Of a stretch of 15,916 nucleotides of DNA, positions 1-7,295 are shown in pieces. Numbering within the stretch: position 1 is the first letter of the stretch; the number at the start of each line of letters is the position of its first letter. The translations under genes were made by a program, and so were the position numbers. Source of the stretch: JAGTVG01 sp965365275 (GTDB taxonomy: Bacteria > Bacteroidota > Bacteroidia > Cytophagales > Cyclobacteriaceae); assembly GCA_965365275.1 (NCBI GenBank), contig CBDUBA010000104.1, positions 1 through 15,916 of the forward strand. The letters are read 5' to 3'. The notes below the pieces were generated by a model. It searched no databases. It was not told the DNA's origin and was given only the letters and a program-made list of their open reading frames with translations.

Positions 1-4
1 AAGA

Positions 5-38
5 TGTGGCGCAAAAGTTAGAAAAATCGTATACTTGC
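5..38 (+). promoter_or_regulatory. Candidate Bacteroidota-type promoter for the lpxC-fabZ operon
   Basis: TATACTTG at 30-37 matches the Bacteroidota -7 element TAnnTTTG at all but one fixed position and is followed by CA. A weak -33-like TGTG lies at 5-8, 21 nt upstream. If used, transcription would begin near base 43-45 and leave a 5' leader of about 145 nt before lpxC. This is a pattern match only. Confidence 0.38.
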
Positions 39-109
39 AGGTTAATAATTTAAATTCAGTTTTCAGGTCCCCGTAAAGAAGTTAAAAAACGCTGAGAAAG
101 ATCAAAAAA

Positions 110-139
110 TTTGAATTTGAATAGACTTAAATAGATTTA
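110..139 (+). promoter_or_regulatory. Second candidate promoter for lpxC-fabZ
   Basis: TTTG at 110-113 is separated by 18 nt from TAGATTTA at 132-139, which is one base from the TAnnTTTG consensus. The predicted start, near 145, would give a leader of about 45 nt. The region is AT-rich, so a chance match is possible. The rest of bases 1-189 shows no gene. Confidence 0.3.
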
Positions 140-189
140 AAAGCAATCTATCGACTGCTAAACGAGTAATTCCATTAGAACAAATATTT

Positions 190-1584
190 ATGAATATTAA
201 ACAGCACACCATTAAGAAGCCGGTGACCATCGAGGGTGTTGGGCTTCATACGGGTGTAAATGCTAAAATGACCTTCCTTCCTGCAAAGCCAAATCATGGC
301 ATTAAATTTCAAAGGGTCGATATAGAAGGGAATCCAATTATAGAAGCTGATGTAGACAATGTAGTAGACCTGTCAAGAGGGACAACACTTGAAAAAGAAG
401 GTGCAAAAGTCGCCACTGTTGAGCATACTATGGCAGCACTTGTGGGCATGCAGGTTGACAACGTGCTTATTCAACTGGATGGTCCTGAAATACCAATCAT
501 GGATGGCAGTTCTAAGATGTTTGTAGATGCCCTGGAAAGTGTAGGATTCGAGGAACAAAATGCATTGCGAAATTTCTTTGAAGTCAGGGAACCAATATTT
601 TACAGAGATAGTGCGCACGATGTAGAAATAGCGGCTCTGCCTCTTGATGATTACCGGGTAACTGTAATGATCGATTACAATTCACCGGTTTTGGGCAGTC
701 AGCATGCAAATATTACCGACCTTCATCAATTTTCAAAAGAAATTGCTTCATGCAGAACCTTCTGTTTTTTGCATGAACTAGAAATGTTATATAAAAATAA
801 CCTCATAAAAGGAGGCGATCTGAATAATGCCATTGTTGTCGTTGACCGGGTTGTCGAAGACAATGAACTGGATTATCTGGCTCAATTATTTAATAAACCC
901 AAAGTAGAGGTTAAAAAGGAAGGGATCCTCAATAATGTCGAATTAAGATATCGAAATGAACCTGCAAGGCATAAACTGCTGGATGTAATGGGTGATCTTG
1001 CTTTAGCTGGTCGCCCGATCAAAGCTCAGATCCTTGCTGCACGACCAGGTCATGCTTCCAATGTGGCATTTGCCAGGAAGCTTAAGAAGGAAATGAGTGA
1101 TCCGAAGTCAATAAATATCCCACCATATAATCCAAAATTACCGCCTGTAATGGACATCAATCAGATTAGGGAAACGCTCCCTCACAGAGCCCCCTTCTTA
1201 CTGGTTGATAAGATCATACACCTAGATGAGACCACTGTCGCAGGGATAAAGAATGTGACCTATAACGAACCATTCTTTCAGGGGCATTTCCCTGGAAATC
1301 CGGTTATGCCGGGTGTATTGATTGTGGAAGCCCTGGCCCAGACCGGTGGGATCCTGGCCCTTAATGCCTTGGGAGATCCAAAGGACTATTGGACATATTT
1401 TATGAAAATTGAAGATTGCCGGTTCAGGAAGATGGTACTTCCCGGTGATCAGTTAATCTTGAAATGTGAATTACTGGAACCTATTAGAAGGGGAATTGCC
1501 CGAATGAAATCACAGGCATTTGTTGGCAATACCATAGTTACAGAATCAGTAATGTCAGCAAGTATTGTTAAGAAGAACAAATGA
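190..1584 (+). CDS. lpxC-fabZ: Bifunctional UDP-3-O-acyl-N-acetylglucosamine deacetylase / 3-hydroxyacyl-ACP dehydratase (LpxC-FabZ fusion)
   Basis: This 464-residue protein carries two enzymes in one chain. Residues 1 to about 305 are LpxC, the zinc deacetylase that commits UDP-GlcNAc to lipid A synthesis. The likely zinc ligands are visible: His79 in VEHTMAAL, and His261 and Asp265 in HKLLDVMGD. The catalytic-region His288 lies in GHASN. After a Pro-rich linker, residues 320-464 are a hotdog-fold FabZ, which dehydrates 3-hydroxyacyl-ACP in fatty-acid elongation. Its catalytic His366 is in GHFPGNPVMPG and Glu380 in VEALAQ. The fusion joins a consumer and a competitor of the 3-hydroxyacyl-ACP pool and is known from Bacteroidota. 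The ATG start fits the LpxC N-terminus (KQHTIKKPV...GVGLHTG). The gene ends in a 4-nt ATGA overlap with lpxA, which suggests translational coupling. No truncation is seen. Confidence 0.97.
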   Translation: MNIKQHTIKKPVTIEGVGLHTGVNAKMTFLPAKPNHGIKFQRVDIEGNPIIEADVDNVVDLSRGTTLEKEGAKVATVEHTMAALVGMQVDNVLIQLDGPEIPIMDGSSKMFVDALESVGFEEQNALRNFFEVREPIFYRDSAHDVEIAALPLDDYRVTVMIDYNSPVLGSQHANITDLHQFSKEIASCRTFCFLHELEMLYKNNLIKGGDLNNAIVVVDRVVEDNELDYLAQLFNKPKVEVKKEGILNNVELRYRNEPARHKLLDVMGDLALAGRPIKAQILAARPGHASNVAFARKLKKEMSDPKSINIPPYNPKLPPVMDINQIRETLPHRAPFLLVDKIIHLDETTVAGIKNVTYNEPFFQGHFPGNPVMPGVLIVEALAQTGGILALNALGDPKDYWTYFMKIEDCRFRKMVLPGDQLILKCELLEPIRRGIARMKSQAFVGNTIVTESVMSASIVKKNK

Positions 1585-2363
1585 ACCAGCCATTATCATA
1601 CATACACCCAGAAGCGCAAATCGCTGATAATGTAGTAATTGAGCCATTTGCCTGTATTCATAAGAACGTGATCATCGAAGAGGGCACATGGATTGGCTCT
1701 CATGTTACAATTATGGAAGGTGCGAGGATCGGGAAAAATTGTAAAATATTCCCCGGGGCTACGATATCTTCTGTTCCTCAGGATCTTAAATTTGCCGGGG
1801 AAGATACAACCGTAGAGATAGGTGATAACACGGTAATACGCGAGTATGTAACCATAAACCGTGGAACAGTTGAACGATACAGGACCACCATTGGAAAAAA
1901 TAGCTTATTGATGGCCTATGTTCATGTTGCCCATGATTGTATCATCGGAGATCAGTGCATTCTCGTCAATTGCGTGCAGATGGCAGGACATGTCCAGGTT
2001 GATGACTGGGCGATCATTGGAGGGTCAACATCAATACACCAATTTGTAAAAATAGGTTGCCATGTAATGATCGCAGGTGGGTCGCTGGTAAGAAAAGATG
2101 TGCCTCCCTACACCAAGGCGGCAAGAGAACCATTGTGTTATACCGGTATTAATTCAATTGGCTTGAGAAGAAGGGGTTTTACCAATGAGAAAATTAATGA
2201 GATCCAGGAAATATACAGACAGATATACCTTAAAGGGCTTAATAATTCAAAAGCACTGGATGTCCTGGAATTGGAGATGTCTCCATCTACTGAACGGGAT
2301 GATATAATCAATTTCATCCGGAATTCAGACAGGGGCATTATGAAAGGATTCAATAACGTATGA
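1581..2363 (+). CDS. lpxA: Acyl-[ACP]-UDP-N-acetylglucosamine O-acyltransferase (LpxA)
   Basis: LpxA transfers a 3-hydroxyacyl chain from ACP to the 3-OH of UDP-GlcNAc, the reversible first step of lipid A synthesis in the cytoplasm. At 260 residues it has normal family length. Residues 1 to about 185 show the hexapeptide periodicity of a left-handed beta helix, followed by a helical C-terminal domain (IGLRRRGFTNEKINEI onward). The catalytic base should be His118 in VHVAHDC. HQF at 153-155 and the PPYTKA stretch match conserved LpxA segments. Aligning HQF with E. coli LpxA puts Gly166 at the acyl-length ruler position (E. coli Gly173), which would permit long acyl chains. Its ATG overlaps the lpxC-fabZ stop codon, so the two are almost certainly one operon, and the next gene begins 4 nt after its stop. 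Confidence 0.97.
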   Translation: MNQPLSYIHPEAQIADNVVIEPFACIHKNVIIEEGTWIGSHVTIMEGARIGKNCKIFPGATISSVPQDLKFAGEDTTVEIGDNTVIREYVTINRGTVERYRTTIGKNSLLMAYVHVAHDCIIGDQCILVNCVQMAGHVQVDDWAIIGGSTSIHQFVKIGCHVMIAGGSLVRKDVPPYTKAAREPLCYTGINSIGLRRRGFTNEKINEIQEIYRQIYLKGLNNSKALDVLELEMSPSTERDDIINFIRNSDRGIMKGFNNV

Positions 2364-2367
2364 TCTC

Positions 2368-2985
2368 ATGCAGATCCTCCTTGAAGGAGCCGGTAAAAAA
2401 TATAATAAAGAGTGGATTTTTAAAGGTATAGATAAATCTATATCAACGGGCTTGCCTCTTGCCGTTATCGGTCCAAACGGATCGGGTAAATCAACTTTAA
2501 TGCTGATCATTTCAGGATGGACATTACCCACAGCAGGTTCGGTATCTTATGTGCAGCAGGAAAATACGATACCTCCCGAAGAGTTTTATAAATCAATTGA
2601 TTTTGTTGCCCCCTATACAGAACTGGTAGAAGAATTAACTCTGGAAGAATTTTTAAAGTTTCATTTCAGCTTTAAAACCTTGAAAGAAGGGATGAATATA
2701 AAAGATGTTATCATTAAAAGCAGGTTGGATGGGAATGAAGAGAAATTTGTCAAGCACTTTTCCTCGGGCATGAAGCAACGGCTGAAATTATCCCTGGGTA
2801 TATATTCGTCGAGTCCAATATTACTCCTCGACGAACCAACAACAAACCTCGATAAGGAGAATAAAAAGTGGTATTATGAGGAGATAATGGGAATTTTGGA
2901 AAATAAGGCGGTGGTAATTGCTTCAAATACACCGGAAGAATATACCTTTGCAGAAGATTTTATTAAAATTGAGAATTATAAATAA
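2368..2985 (+). CDS. Small ABC transporter ATP-binding protein with non-canonical Q- and H-loops
   Basis: This is a single 205-residue ABC nucleotide-binding domain. The Walker A is GPNGSGKS at 35-42, the signature is SSGMKQR at about 132-138 (the form seen in ABC-2 type exporters), and the Walker B and D-loop lie in ILLLDEPTTNLD at 151-162, with Asp155 and Glu156. Two switch residues are unusual. The Q-loop position reads FVAPYTEL, where Pro82 appears to replace Gln, and the H-loop reads IASNTPEEY, where Asn187 replaces His. No membrane subunit is encoded nearby, so the partner is unknown. It starts 4 nt after lpxA and is probably co-transcribed with the lipid A genes, which hints at an envelope or lipid export role, but that is inference. 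Family membership is certain; the substrate is not known. Confidence 0.9.
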   Translation: MQILLEGAGKKYNKEWIFKGIDKSISTGLPLAVIGPNGSGKSTLMLIISGWTLPTAGSVSYVQQENTIPPEEFYKSIDFVAPYTELVEELTLEEFLKFHFSFKTLKEGMNIKDVIIKSRLDGNEEKFVKHFSSGMKQRLKLSLGIYSSSPILLLDEPTTNLDKENKKWYYEEIMGILENKAVVIASNTPEEYTFAEDFIKIENYK

Positions 2986-3041
2986 ATTGGGTTACAATTC
3001 GTTATAATTCTGGAATTAATTATATTAAGAGAACAATAGAA

Positions 3042-3053
3042 TGGTTTAAACCA
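3042..3053. repeat. 12-bp perfect palindrome upstream of the lipoprotein gene
   Basis: TGGTTTAAACCA is a perfect 12-bp palindrome that ends 15 nt before the ATG at 3069. It lies in the 83-nt gap after the ABC gene and could be an operator or part of a small hairpin. A 12-bp palindrome in AT-rich DNA may also arise by chance. Confidence 0.3.
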
Positions 3054-3068
3054 GATAAAATTTTGAAC

Positions 3069-3542
3069 ATGAAAAAGTTATTTTTATTCTTAAGTATGGG
3101 TCTGATTGCGGGATTTATGTTTCTGGCAAGTTGTGGTGATAAAAATGGAGAGGATCCATTAACACCTCAGCAGGAAAGGGCTCAAATCATGCGTGGCACC
3201 TGGACAATAGAAAGTGCTACTGTTCCACAGGGTGTCGATCCAACCGTTTTAAATGGCGCAACAATGACTTTCAATACGAGTGACGATTATAATCCCACCT
3301 CGTTCAGCTCGTCCGGTATGCCGGATTTCTTTAATGCACAAAGCAATGCATCCTGGAGTTTCAACAGTTCTTCCACTGATATAGTAGTATTTTCGAATGT
3401 TACACCTGTTTCTCAATTTAACATTAACAACATCACTGCTACATCCATGAGCATATCCTTTTCACATCCTGGTTTAACCGCCATGGCTGGAGGAAGGATT
3501 GCTGATCTTAGTGGAGCCTATACTGCGAATCTTACGAAATAG
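3069..3542 (+). CDS. Small lipoprotein, possibly lipocalin-like
   Basis: This 157-residue protein begins with a basic n-region (MKK), a hydrophobic core and a lipobox, LASC, with Cys22 as the expected lipidated residue, so it should be anchored in the outer membrane or periplasm. The mature part opens with a charged linker (GDKNGEDP) and then RGTWTIES, followed by Ser/Thr/Asn-rich beta-strand-like sequence. That layout resembles the small lipocalin-like lipoproteins common in Bacteroidota, but I see no decisive motif, so the function is unknown. I chose the ATG at 3069 over the in-frame TTG at 3063 because it gives a standard MKK signal peptide. The gene lies 83 nt after the ABC gene and may be read from that operon or from its own promoter. 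It ends 22 nt before a strong terminator hairpin. Confidence 0.8.
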   Translation: MKKLFLFLSMGLIAGFMFLASCGDKNGEDPLTPQQERAQIMRGTWTIESATVPQGVDPTVLNGATMTFNTSDDYNPTSFSSSGMPDFFNAQSNASWSFNSSSTDIVVFSNVTPVSQFNINNITATSMSISFSHPGLTAMAGGRIADLSGAYTANLTK

Positions 3543-3561
3543 TATACAGATATTAGTAGTT

Positions 3562-3608
3562 AAGATCCCATGTCTGTTTGATAAAACCGGGCATGGGATT
3601 TTTTATTT
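3562..3608 (+). terminator. Rho-independent terminator of the lpxC-fabZ to lipoprotein region
   Basis: ATCCCATG at 3565-3572 pairs perfectly with CATGGGAT at 3592-3599. The stem extends inward by wobble pairs and GTTT/AAAC with a one-base bulge to a GATA loop, and outward by two A-T pairs. It runs directly into a T-rich tract (TTTTTTATTT, 3599-3608). The T tract is on the plus strand only, so it should stop plus-strand transcripts. It overlaps the last codons of mutS2, which converges from the right. On the minus strand the hairpin is not followed by a U tract. Confidence 0.85.
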
Positions 3609-6014
3609 CAGGTGCACAATGCTGATGCCGGATCCACCCCTTTCAACATCCTCATCATAAACGCCATCTATATAATCGATCTGGCTCAAATGAGCCCTGA
3701 TAACATCTCTCAGTATCCCATCTCCTTTTCCATGAAGGATCCGGATCTCGTTCATACTTAAAAGCAGGGCCTCATCCAGGTAATGGTTAAGAATGGTTAG
3801 TGCTTCTTCAGCCCTTTTTCCCCTGAGATCTAGGGTGGTCTCGAAAAACTTTAGTTTCTCATTTAAATCTGAACTTATGATCTGTGAAGTACTTTTTGAT
3901 CCCTTTCCCTGACGAACGGAGTATTCCTTCTTTGCGATTTTTTCCAGCCTGGATACTTTTATATTTGATTTCAGGTCACCTATTGCCACCTCAGCCGTGT
4001 TTCGTTTTATATTTAATACCTGGCCTGTACTGCCCTGGTCCACAATTCTTACAAAATCCCCTATTTCAATATCTCCCTCAATCACTTGTATGCGAGGTTT
4101 TTTGATTAATTCTTTCTCGATGGGTGGTTCCGAAGGTTTGATGCTTTCTTTAAATTCCTCCAGGTTTTTCCGGATTTTCCTTGTTTTTTCCTTATCTGCC
4201 TTTGCCTCTTTTATTAGTCTGATCGTTTTTTCTATTTCCTTATTTGCTTTTGATATGATATTATTGGCCTCTTGCTTCGCATCTTTAATGGCTTTATTTC
4301 GGTTTTTCTCCAGTTCCCCTTTTAATATGTCATACTCCTTAACAAGCTTGCTGTATTTACTTTCCTTTTCAGATAAGTTTCGTTTTTGCACTTCAAATTC
4401 TTTCTTTTCCTGTTCAAGCTCACCCAACAACCTTTCGAAATTAACATGTGAGGTACCAATGCCCTGTTTGGCATATTGAATAATCTCCTGCGGCAGGCCG
4501 ATCTTACCTGCAATTTCCAATGCAAAAGAACTACCTGGTTTTCCGATCTGTAATTCAAAGAGTGGTTCCATTTTGGTGATATCAAACCGCATGGCACCGT
4601 TCACGACTCCATGAGTCTTTTCAGCGAATTTCTTCAGATTGGTATAGTGGGTTGTTATAATCCCGAATGACCTCTTTTTACTTAATTCCTTCAGAATAGC
4701 TTCTGCAATGGCCCCTCCGAATTGAGGTTCTGTCCCGGTCCCAAATTCATCTATCAGGAACAGTGTTTTTTTTGTGGCAAATTTCAGGAAACTATTCATA
4801 TTCATCAGGTGGGAACTGTACGTACTCAAGTCATTTTCTAAAGATTGCTCATCACCAATATCAATGAATATCCTTTGAAAAATACCGGTTTTGGATCCTT
4901 CAAGCAAAGGGACGAGAAGGCCGCATTGTAACATAAATTGAATCAATCCTACCGTTTGAAGGCAAACTGATTTTCCTCCTGCATTTGGACCGGAAATTAC
5001 TAATATTCTATTCTCATGACTTAATGTAATGTCCAGGGGGACAACTGGTTTTCCTGATAGCTGGTGTGTCATGTATAAAATAGGGTGCCGTGCCTGAAGC
5101 CACTCAATTTTAGCAGTATTCATCAATTCCGGCAATATCGCTTTTAATTCAATGGCATACAGAGCTTTCGCCTTAATAAAATCCATTAATCCAACAAACT
5201 CATAGCACTTACGTAAATTATCAACCTCGGGCCTGATCAAATCGGTGAGGGAAATAAGTATCCTTATAATTTCCCGCTTTTCCTTGTAATACAGATCCCG
5301 AATATCATTGTTCAATTCTACCAGCGAGGATGGTTCGATAAAGGCCGTTTGTCCGCTTGCTGATTCATCATGTATAAAGCCCCCTACAGTTCGTTTATAT
5401 TCAGCGCGTACCGGAATAACAAGTCGTCCGTTCCTTATTGTGATATTTACCTCTTCGCTTGAATATCCATCCTTTATAAATTTTCTTAATATGCGTTCCA
5501 GTTTTCCACGAACCTTAAACTCAAGTTCCTGGATCTTACCTCTTATCTTAATTAATTCATCACTTGCAGAACTCCTGATCTTTCCGCTTTCATCGATGAC
5601 TTTATTTATCGAGTATAATAACTGTGGATTCAGATAGACGCCGACGGTTAACAGCGTTAAATGCTCAAATTGATCATGATATTTTTTAAAGAATTTAAGA
5701 AGCTCCTCCGTTTTCGAAATAGTTAATTTCAATTCATGGAATTCTTCATCTGATAGGTATGCGTCAATCTTTGAAGCTTTTACAAGGTGTTTCCTGATGT
5801 TATAATATTCACCTCCCGGAAAGGGCAGACCTGATTGCAGAATTCTTACAAATTCATCTGTCTGGTTGAGCAATTTTCTTATCAGCTCAAAATCCGAACT
5901 GAATTTAATATTATCCACATAGGATTGACCATATTCGCCTGTACATTTCTTTCGGATCGCCTGTTTGATCTTATCAAAACCAATTTTTTCCTCTAAATTC
6001 GATGGATATAACAT
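3603..6014 (-). CDS. mutS2: Endonuclease MutS2 / Smr-domain ATPase
   Basis: MutS2 lacks the mismatch-recognition domain of MutS and is implicated in limiting recombination or in rescuing collided ribosomes, depending on the species. At 803 residues it has normal length. Residues 1 to about 300 form the MutS core and lever, containing RHP at 309-311 just before the ATPase. The Walker A is GPNAGGKS at 342-349 and the Walker B is TLFLIDEFG, with Asp422 and Glu423. STYSSHL (397-403) and TTHYTNL (454-460) are conserved ATPase segments. Residues of about 525-625 are a Lys/Glu-rich coiled coil, followed by a KOW-like stretch at about 650-690. The C-terminal Smr nuclease domain (727-803) has LDLRG at 728-732 and HGKGDG at 761-766, both intact. 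It starts 11 nt after the DUF4296 gene and is probably co-transcribed with it. Confidence 0.97.
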   Translation of the reverse strand: MLYPSNLEEKIGFDKIKQAIRKKCTGEYGQSYVDNIKFSSDFELIRKLLNQTDEFVRILQSGLPFPGGEYYNIRKHLVKASKIDAYLSDEEFHELKLTISKTEELLKFFKKYHDQFEHLTLLTVGVYLNPQLLYSINKVIDESGKIRSSASDELIKIRGKIQELEFKVRGKLERILRKFIKDGYSSEEVNITIRNGRLVIPVRAEYKRTVGGFIHDESASGQTAFIEPSSLVELNNDIRDLYYKEKREIIRILISLTDLIRPEVDNLRKCYEFVGLMDFIKAKALYAIELKAILPELMNTAKIEWLQARHPILYMTHQLSGKPVVPLDITLSHENRILVISGPNAGGKSVCLQTVGLIQFMLQCGLLVPLLEGSKTGIFQRIFIDIGDEQSLENDLSTYSSHLMNMNSFLKFATKKTLFLIDEFGTGTEPQFGGAIAEAILKELSKKRSFGIITTHYTNLKKFAEKTHGVVNGAMRFDITKMEPLFELQIGKPGSSFALEIAGKIGLPQEIIQYAKQGIGTSHVNFERLLGELEQEKKEFEVQKRNLSEKESKYSKLVKEYDILKGELEKNRNKAIKDAKQEANNIISKANKEIEKTIRLIKEAKADKEKTRKIRKNLEEFKESIKPSEPPIEKELIKKPRIQVIEGDIEIGDFVRIVDQGSTGQVLNIKRNTAEVAIGDLKSNIKVSRLEKIAKKEYSVRQGKGSKSTSQIISSDLNEKLKFFETTLDLRGKRAEEALTILNHYLDEALLLSMNEIRILHGKGDGILRDVIRAHLSQIDYIDGVYDEDVERGGSGISIVHLK

Positions 6015-6025
6015 TCCGGTTCAGA

Positions 6026-6367
6026 TCATTTTTTGTTTGATACTCTTTCTCTCAAGCTGAGACTGTCAACCACCGCAGTATAGATCTCTTCCATGGCAAA
6101 CATATCATTGAGGTAATATTGATAGCTTTTAAAATACACTGAATCAGAAACATTGTGTTTTAAAAAAAGTTCCTTTTCTATTTCAGGAAAAAAAAGTTTA
6201 ACCGAGTCATTGGGGAACCTGACTGTTGTAATTTTGGCCTCCATAATATGCAAATCAATAAGAAAAGAAACCATCTCTTGTTTCGACATGATTCCTTCAG
6301 GAGGTTTATCTTTGCGCACGCAACTGATTAAAACTGTAATCAGCAATAATAAAAAAGTTTTTTTCAT
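6026..6367 (-). CDS. DUF4296 family lipoprotein
   Basis: This 113-residue protein starts with MKKTFLLLLITVLISC, a signal peptide ending in a lipobox with Cys16, so it should be a lipid-anchored envelope protein. The mature part is helical and charged, with MSKQEMVSFLIDLHIMEAKI near residues 27-46 and a later FKSYQYYLND segment. This layout matches the DUF4296 family of Bacteroidota, whose role is not known. It lies directly upstream of mutS2 with an 11-nt gap, so the two probably share a transcript, although no functional link to MutS2 is evident. Its start faces the divergent DUF58 gene across only 49 nt. The family assignment rests on overall pattern rather than a catalytic motif. Confidence 0.82.
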   Translation of the reverse strand: MKKTFLLLLITVLISCVRKDKPPEGIMSKQEMVSFLIDLHIMEAKITTVRFPNDSVKLFFPEIEKELFLKHNVSDSVYFKSYQYYLNDMFAMEEIYTAVVDSLSLRERVSNKK

Positions 6368-6416
6368 AACCGAAAATTACTCAAATAAGTTCTAATTTTA
6401 AAGATAAAAAGTGCCT
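6368..6416. promoter_or_regulatory. Divergent intergenic region with overlapping -7-like elements
   Basis: This 49-nt gap must serve both the DUF4296-mutS2 pair and the DUF58 operon, unless either promoter lies within a neighbouring gene. TAATTTTA at 6393-6400 (plus) and TATCTTTA read on the minus strand (6406-6399) each miss the TAnnTTTG consensus by one base, and they overlap. Transcription in the two directions could therefore be mutually exclusive. The sequence is AT-rich and no clear -33 element was found, so confidence is low. Confidence 0.25.
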
Positions 6417-7295
6417 ATGAAGGAGCTTCTTAAAAAGCTTCGTAAATATGAAATCACTGTAAGGAAGGCAATTAATTCTCATATGCAGGGAAATTTCCAT
6501 TCTGTTTTTAAAGGAAGTGGCCTTGAGTTTGACGATGTTAGGTCCTATCAATACGGTGATGATGTTCGTTCGATTGACTGGCACGTATCAGCGAAAGGGC
6601 ACGGAACTTACGTAAAAACGTTTAAGGAAGAGAAGGAACAGACAGTGTTTTTTGTCCTTGATGTAAGTGCTTCCCAGGAAATTGGGAATCCAGGGCGACA
6701 AAAGATACAGATAGCAAAGGAAATATGTGCTGTCTTAGCACTTTCAGCCTTGAAAGAGGACAGCCAGGTTGGATTGATATGTTTTTCTGATCAGAAGGAA
6801 AAATATGTTAAGCCAAATAAAGGAGTTAAACATGCTTATCGGATCTTCAGTGAGATCTTTAGTTTACAACCTGAATCCTTAAAAACAGATATAAGCCGGG
6901 CAATTTTATATACTTTAAACCGCCTTAAACGTAAAAGTATTGTGATTTTTATTTCTGATTTTATTGATGAGGGATTTGAAAAAAACATGAAAGCACTTGC
7001 CAGGAAACATGATCTGGTTACCATACATATTTCTGACAGAAGGGAGACTGACCTGCCAAAACTGGGTATTGTTCCATTATATGATAAAGAAAGCGGTAAA
7101 GTTCTTTGGATGAATACGTCATCGGGAAACTTCCGACAGGGACTGCATAATACATTTAGCGGCAACAAAATAGAACTGGAAAATCTGTGTCGTAAACAAA
7201 ATGCGAATTATTTGTCTATTGACACCAATGAAGATTACGTGCCGAAATTGATAAAATTATTTAAGGTTAGGAATAAAGCGAAGCGATTTGTTTAG
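6417..7295 (+). CDS. DUF58 domain protein (VWA-like, MoxR/Bat-associated)
   Basis: This 292-residue soluble protein belongs to the DUF58 family, usually encoded beside MoxR AAA ATPases and Bat VWA proteins. The family signature is clear at residues 31-59: FKGSGLEFDDVRSYQYGDD followed by VRSIDW. The C-terminal two-thirds is a VWA-like fold with an intact metal-site motif, Asp82-Val-Ser84-Ala-Ser86 in LDVSASQE, and a further acidic segment ISDFID around Asp181. No signal peptide or membrane segment is seen, so it should act in the cytoplasm. I prefer the ATG at 6417 (MKELLKKLRKYEI), but an in-frame GTG at 6411 would add two residues. Its last 8 nt overlap the next gene. Unusually, no moxR gene precedes it: a divergent DUF4296-mutS2 pair occupies that position. 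The precise role in this lineage is not known. Confidence 0.92.
   Translation: MKELLKKLRKYEITVRKAINSHMQGNFHSVFKGSGLEFDDVRSYQYGDDVRSIDWHVSAKGHGTYVKTFKEEKEQTVFFVLDVSASQEIGNPGRQKIQIAKEICAVLALSALKEDSQVGLICFSDQKEKYVKPNKGVKHAYRIFSEIFSLQPESLKTDISRAILYTLNRLKRKSIVIFISDFIDEGFEKNMKALARKHDLVTIHISDRRETDLPKLGIVPLYDKESGKVLWMNTSSGNFRQGLHNTFSGNKIELENLCRKQNANYLSIDTNEDYVPKLIKLFKVRNKAKRFV

Noticed and set aside
3063..3068. TTG at 3063 as the start of the lipoprotein gene
   Set aside because: The ATG two codons later gives the usual MKK signal-peptide start, so the TTG is not needed.
3997..4479. Long open frame antisense to mutS2 (160 codons)
   Set aside because: It lies wholly within the strongly supported mutS2 coiled-coil region. 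Its composition reflects the reverse of Lys/Glu-rich codons and it has no recognisable domain.
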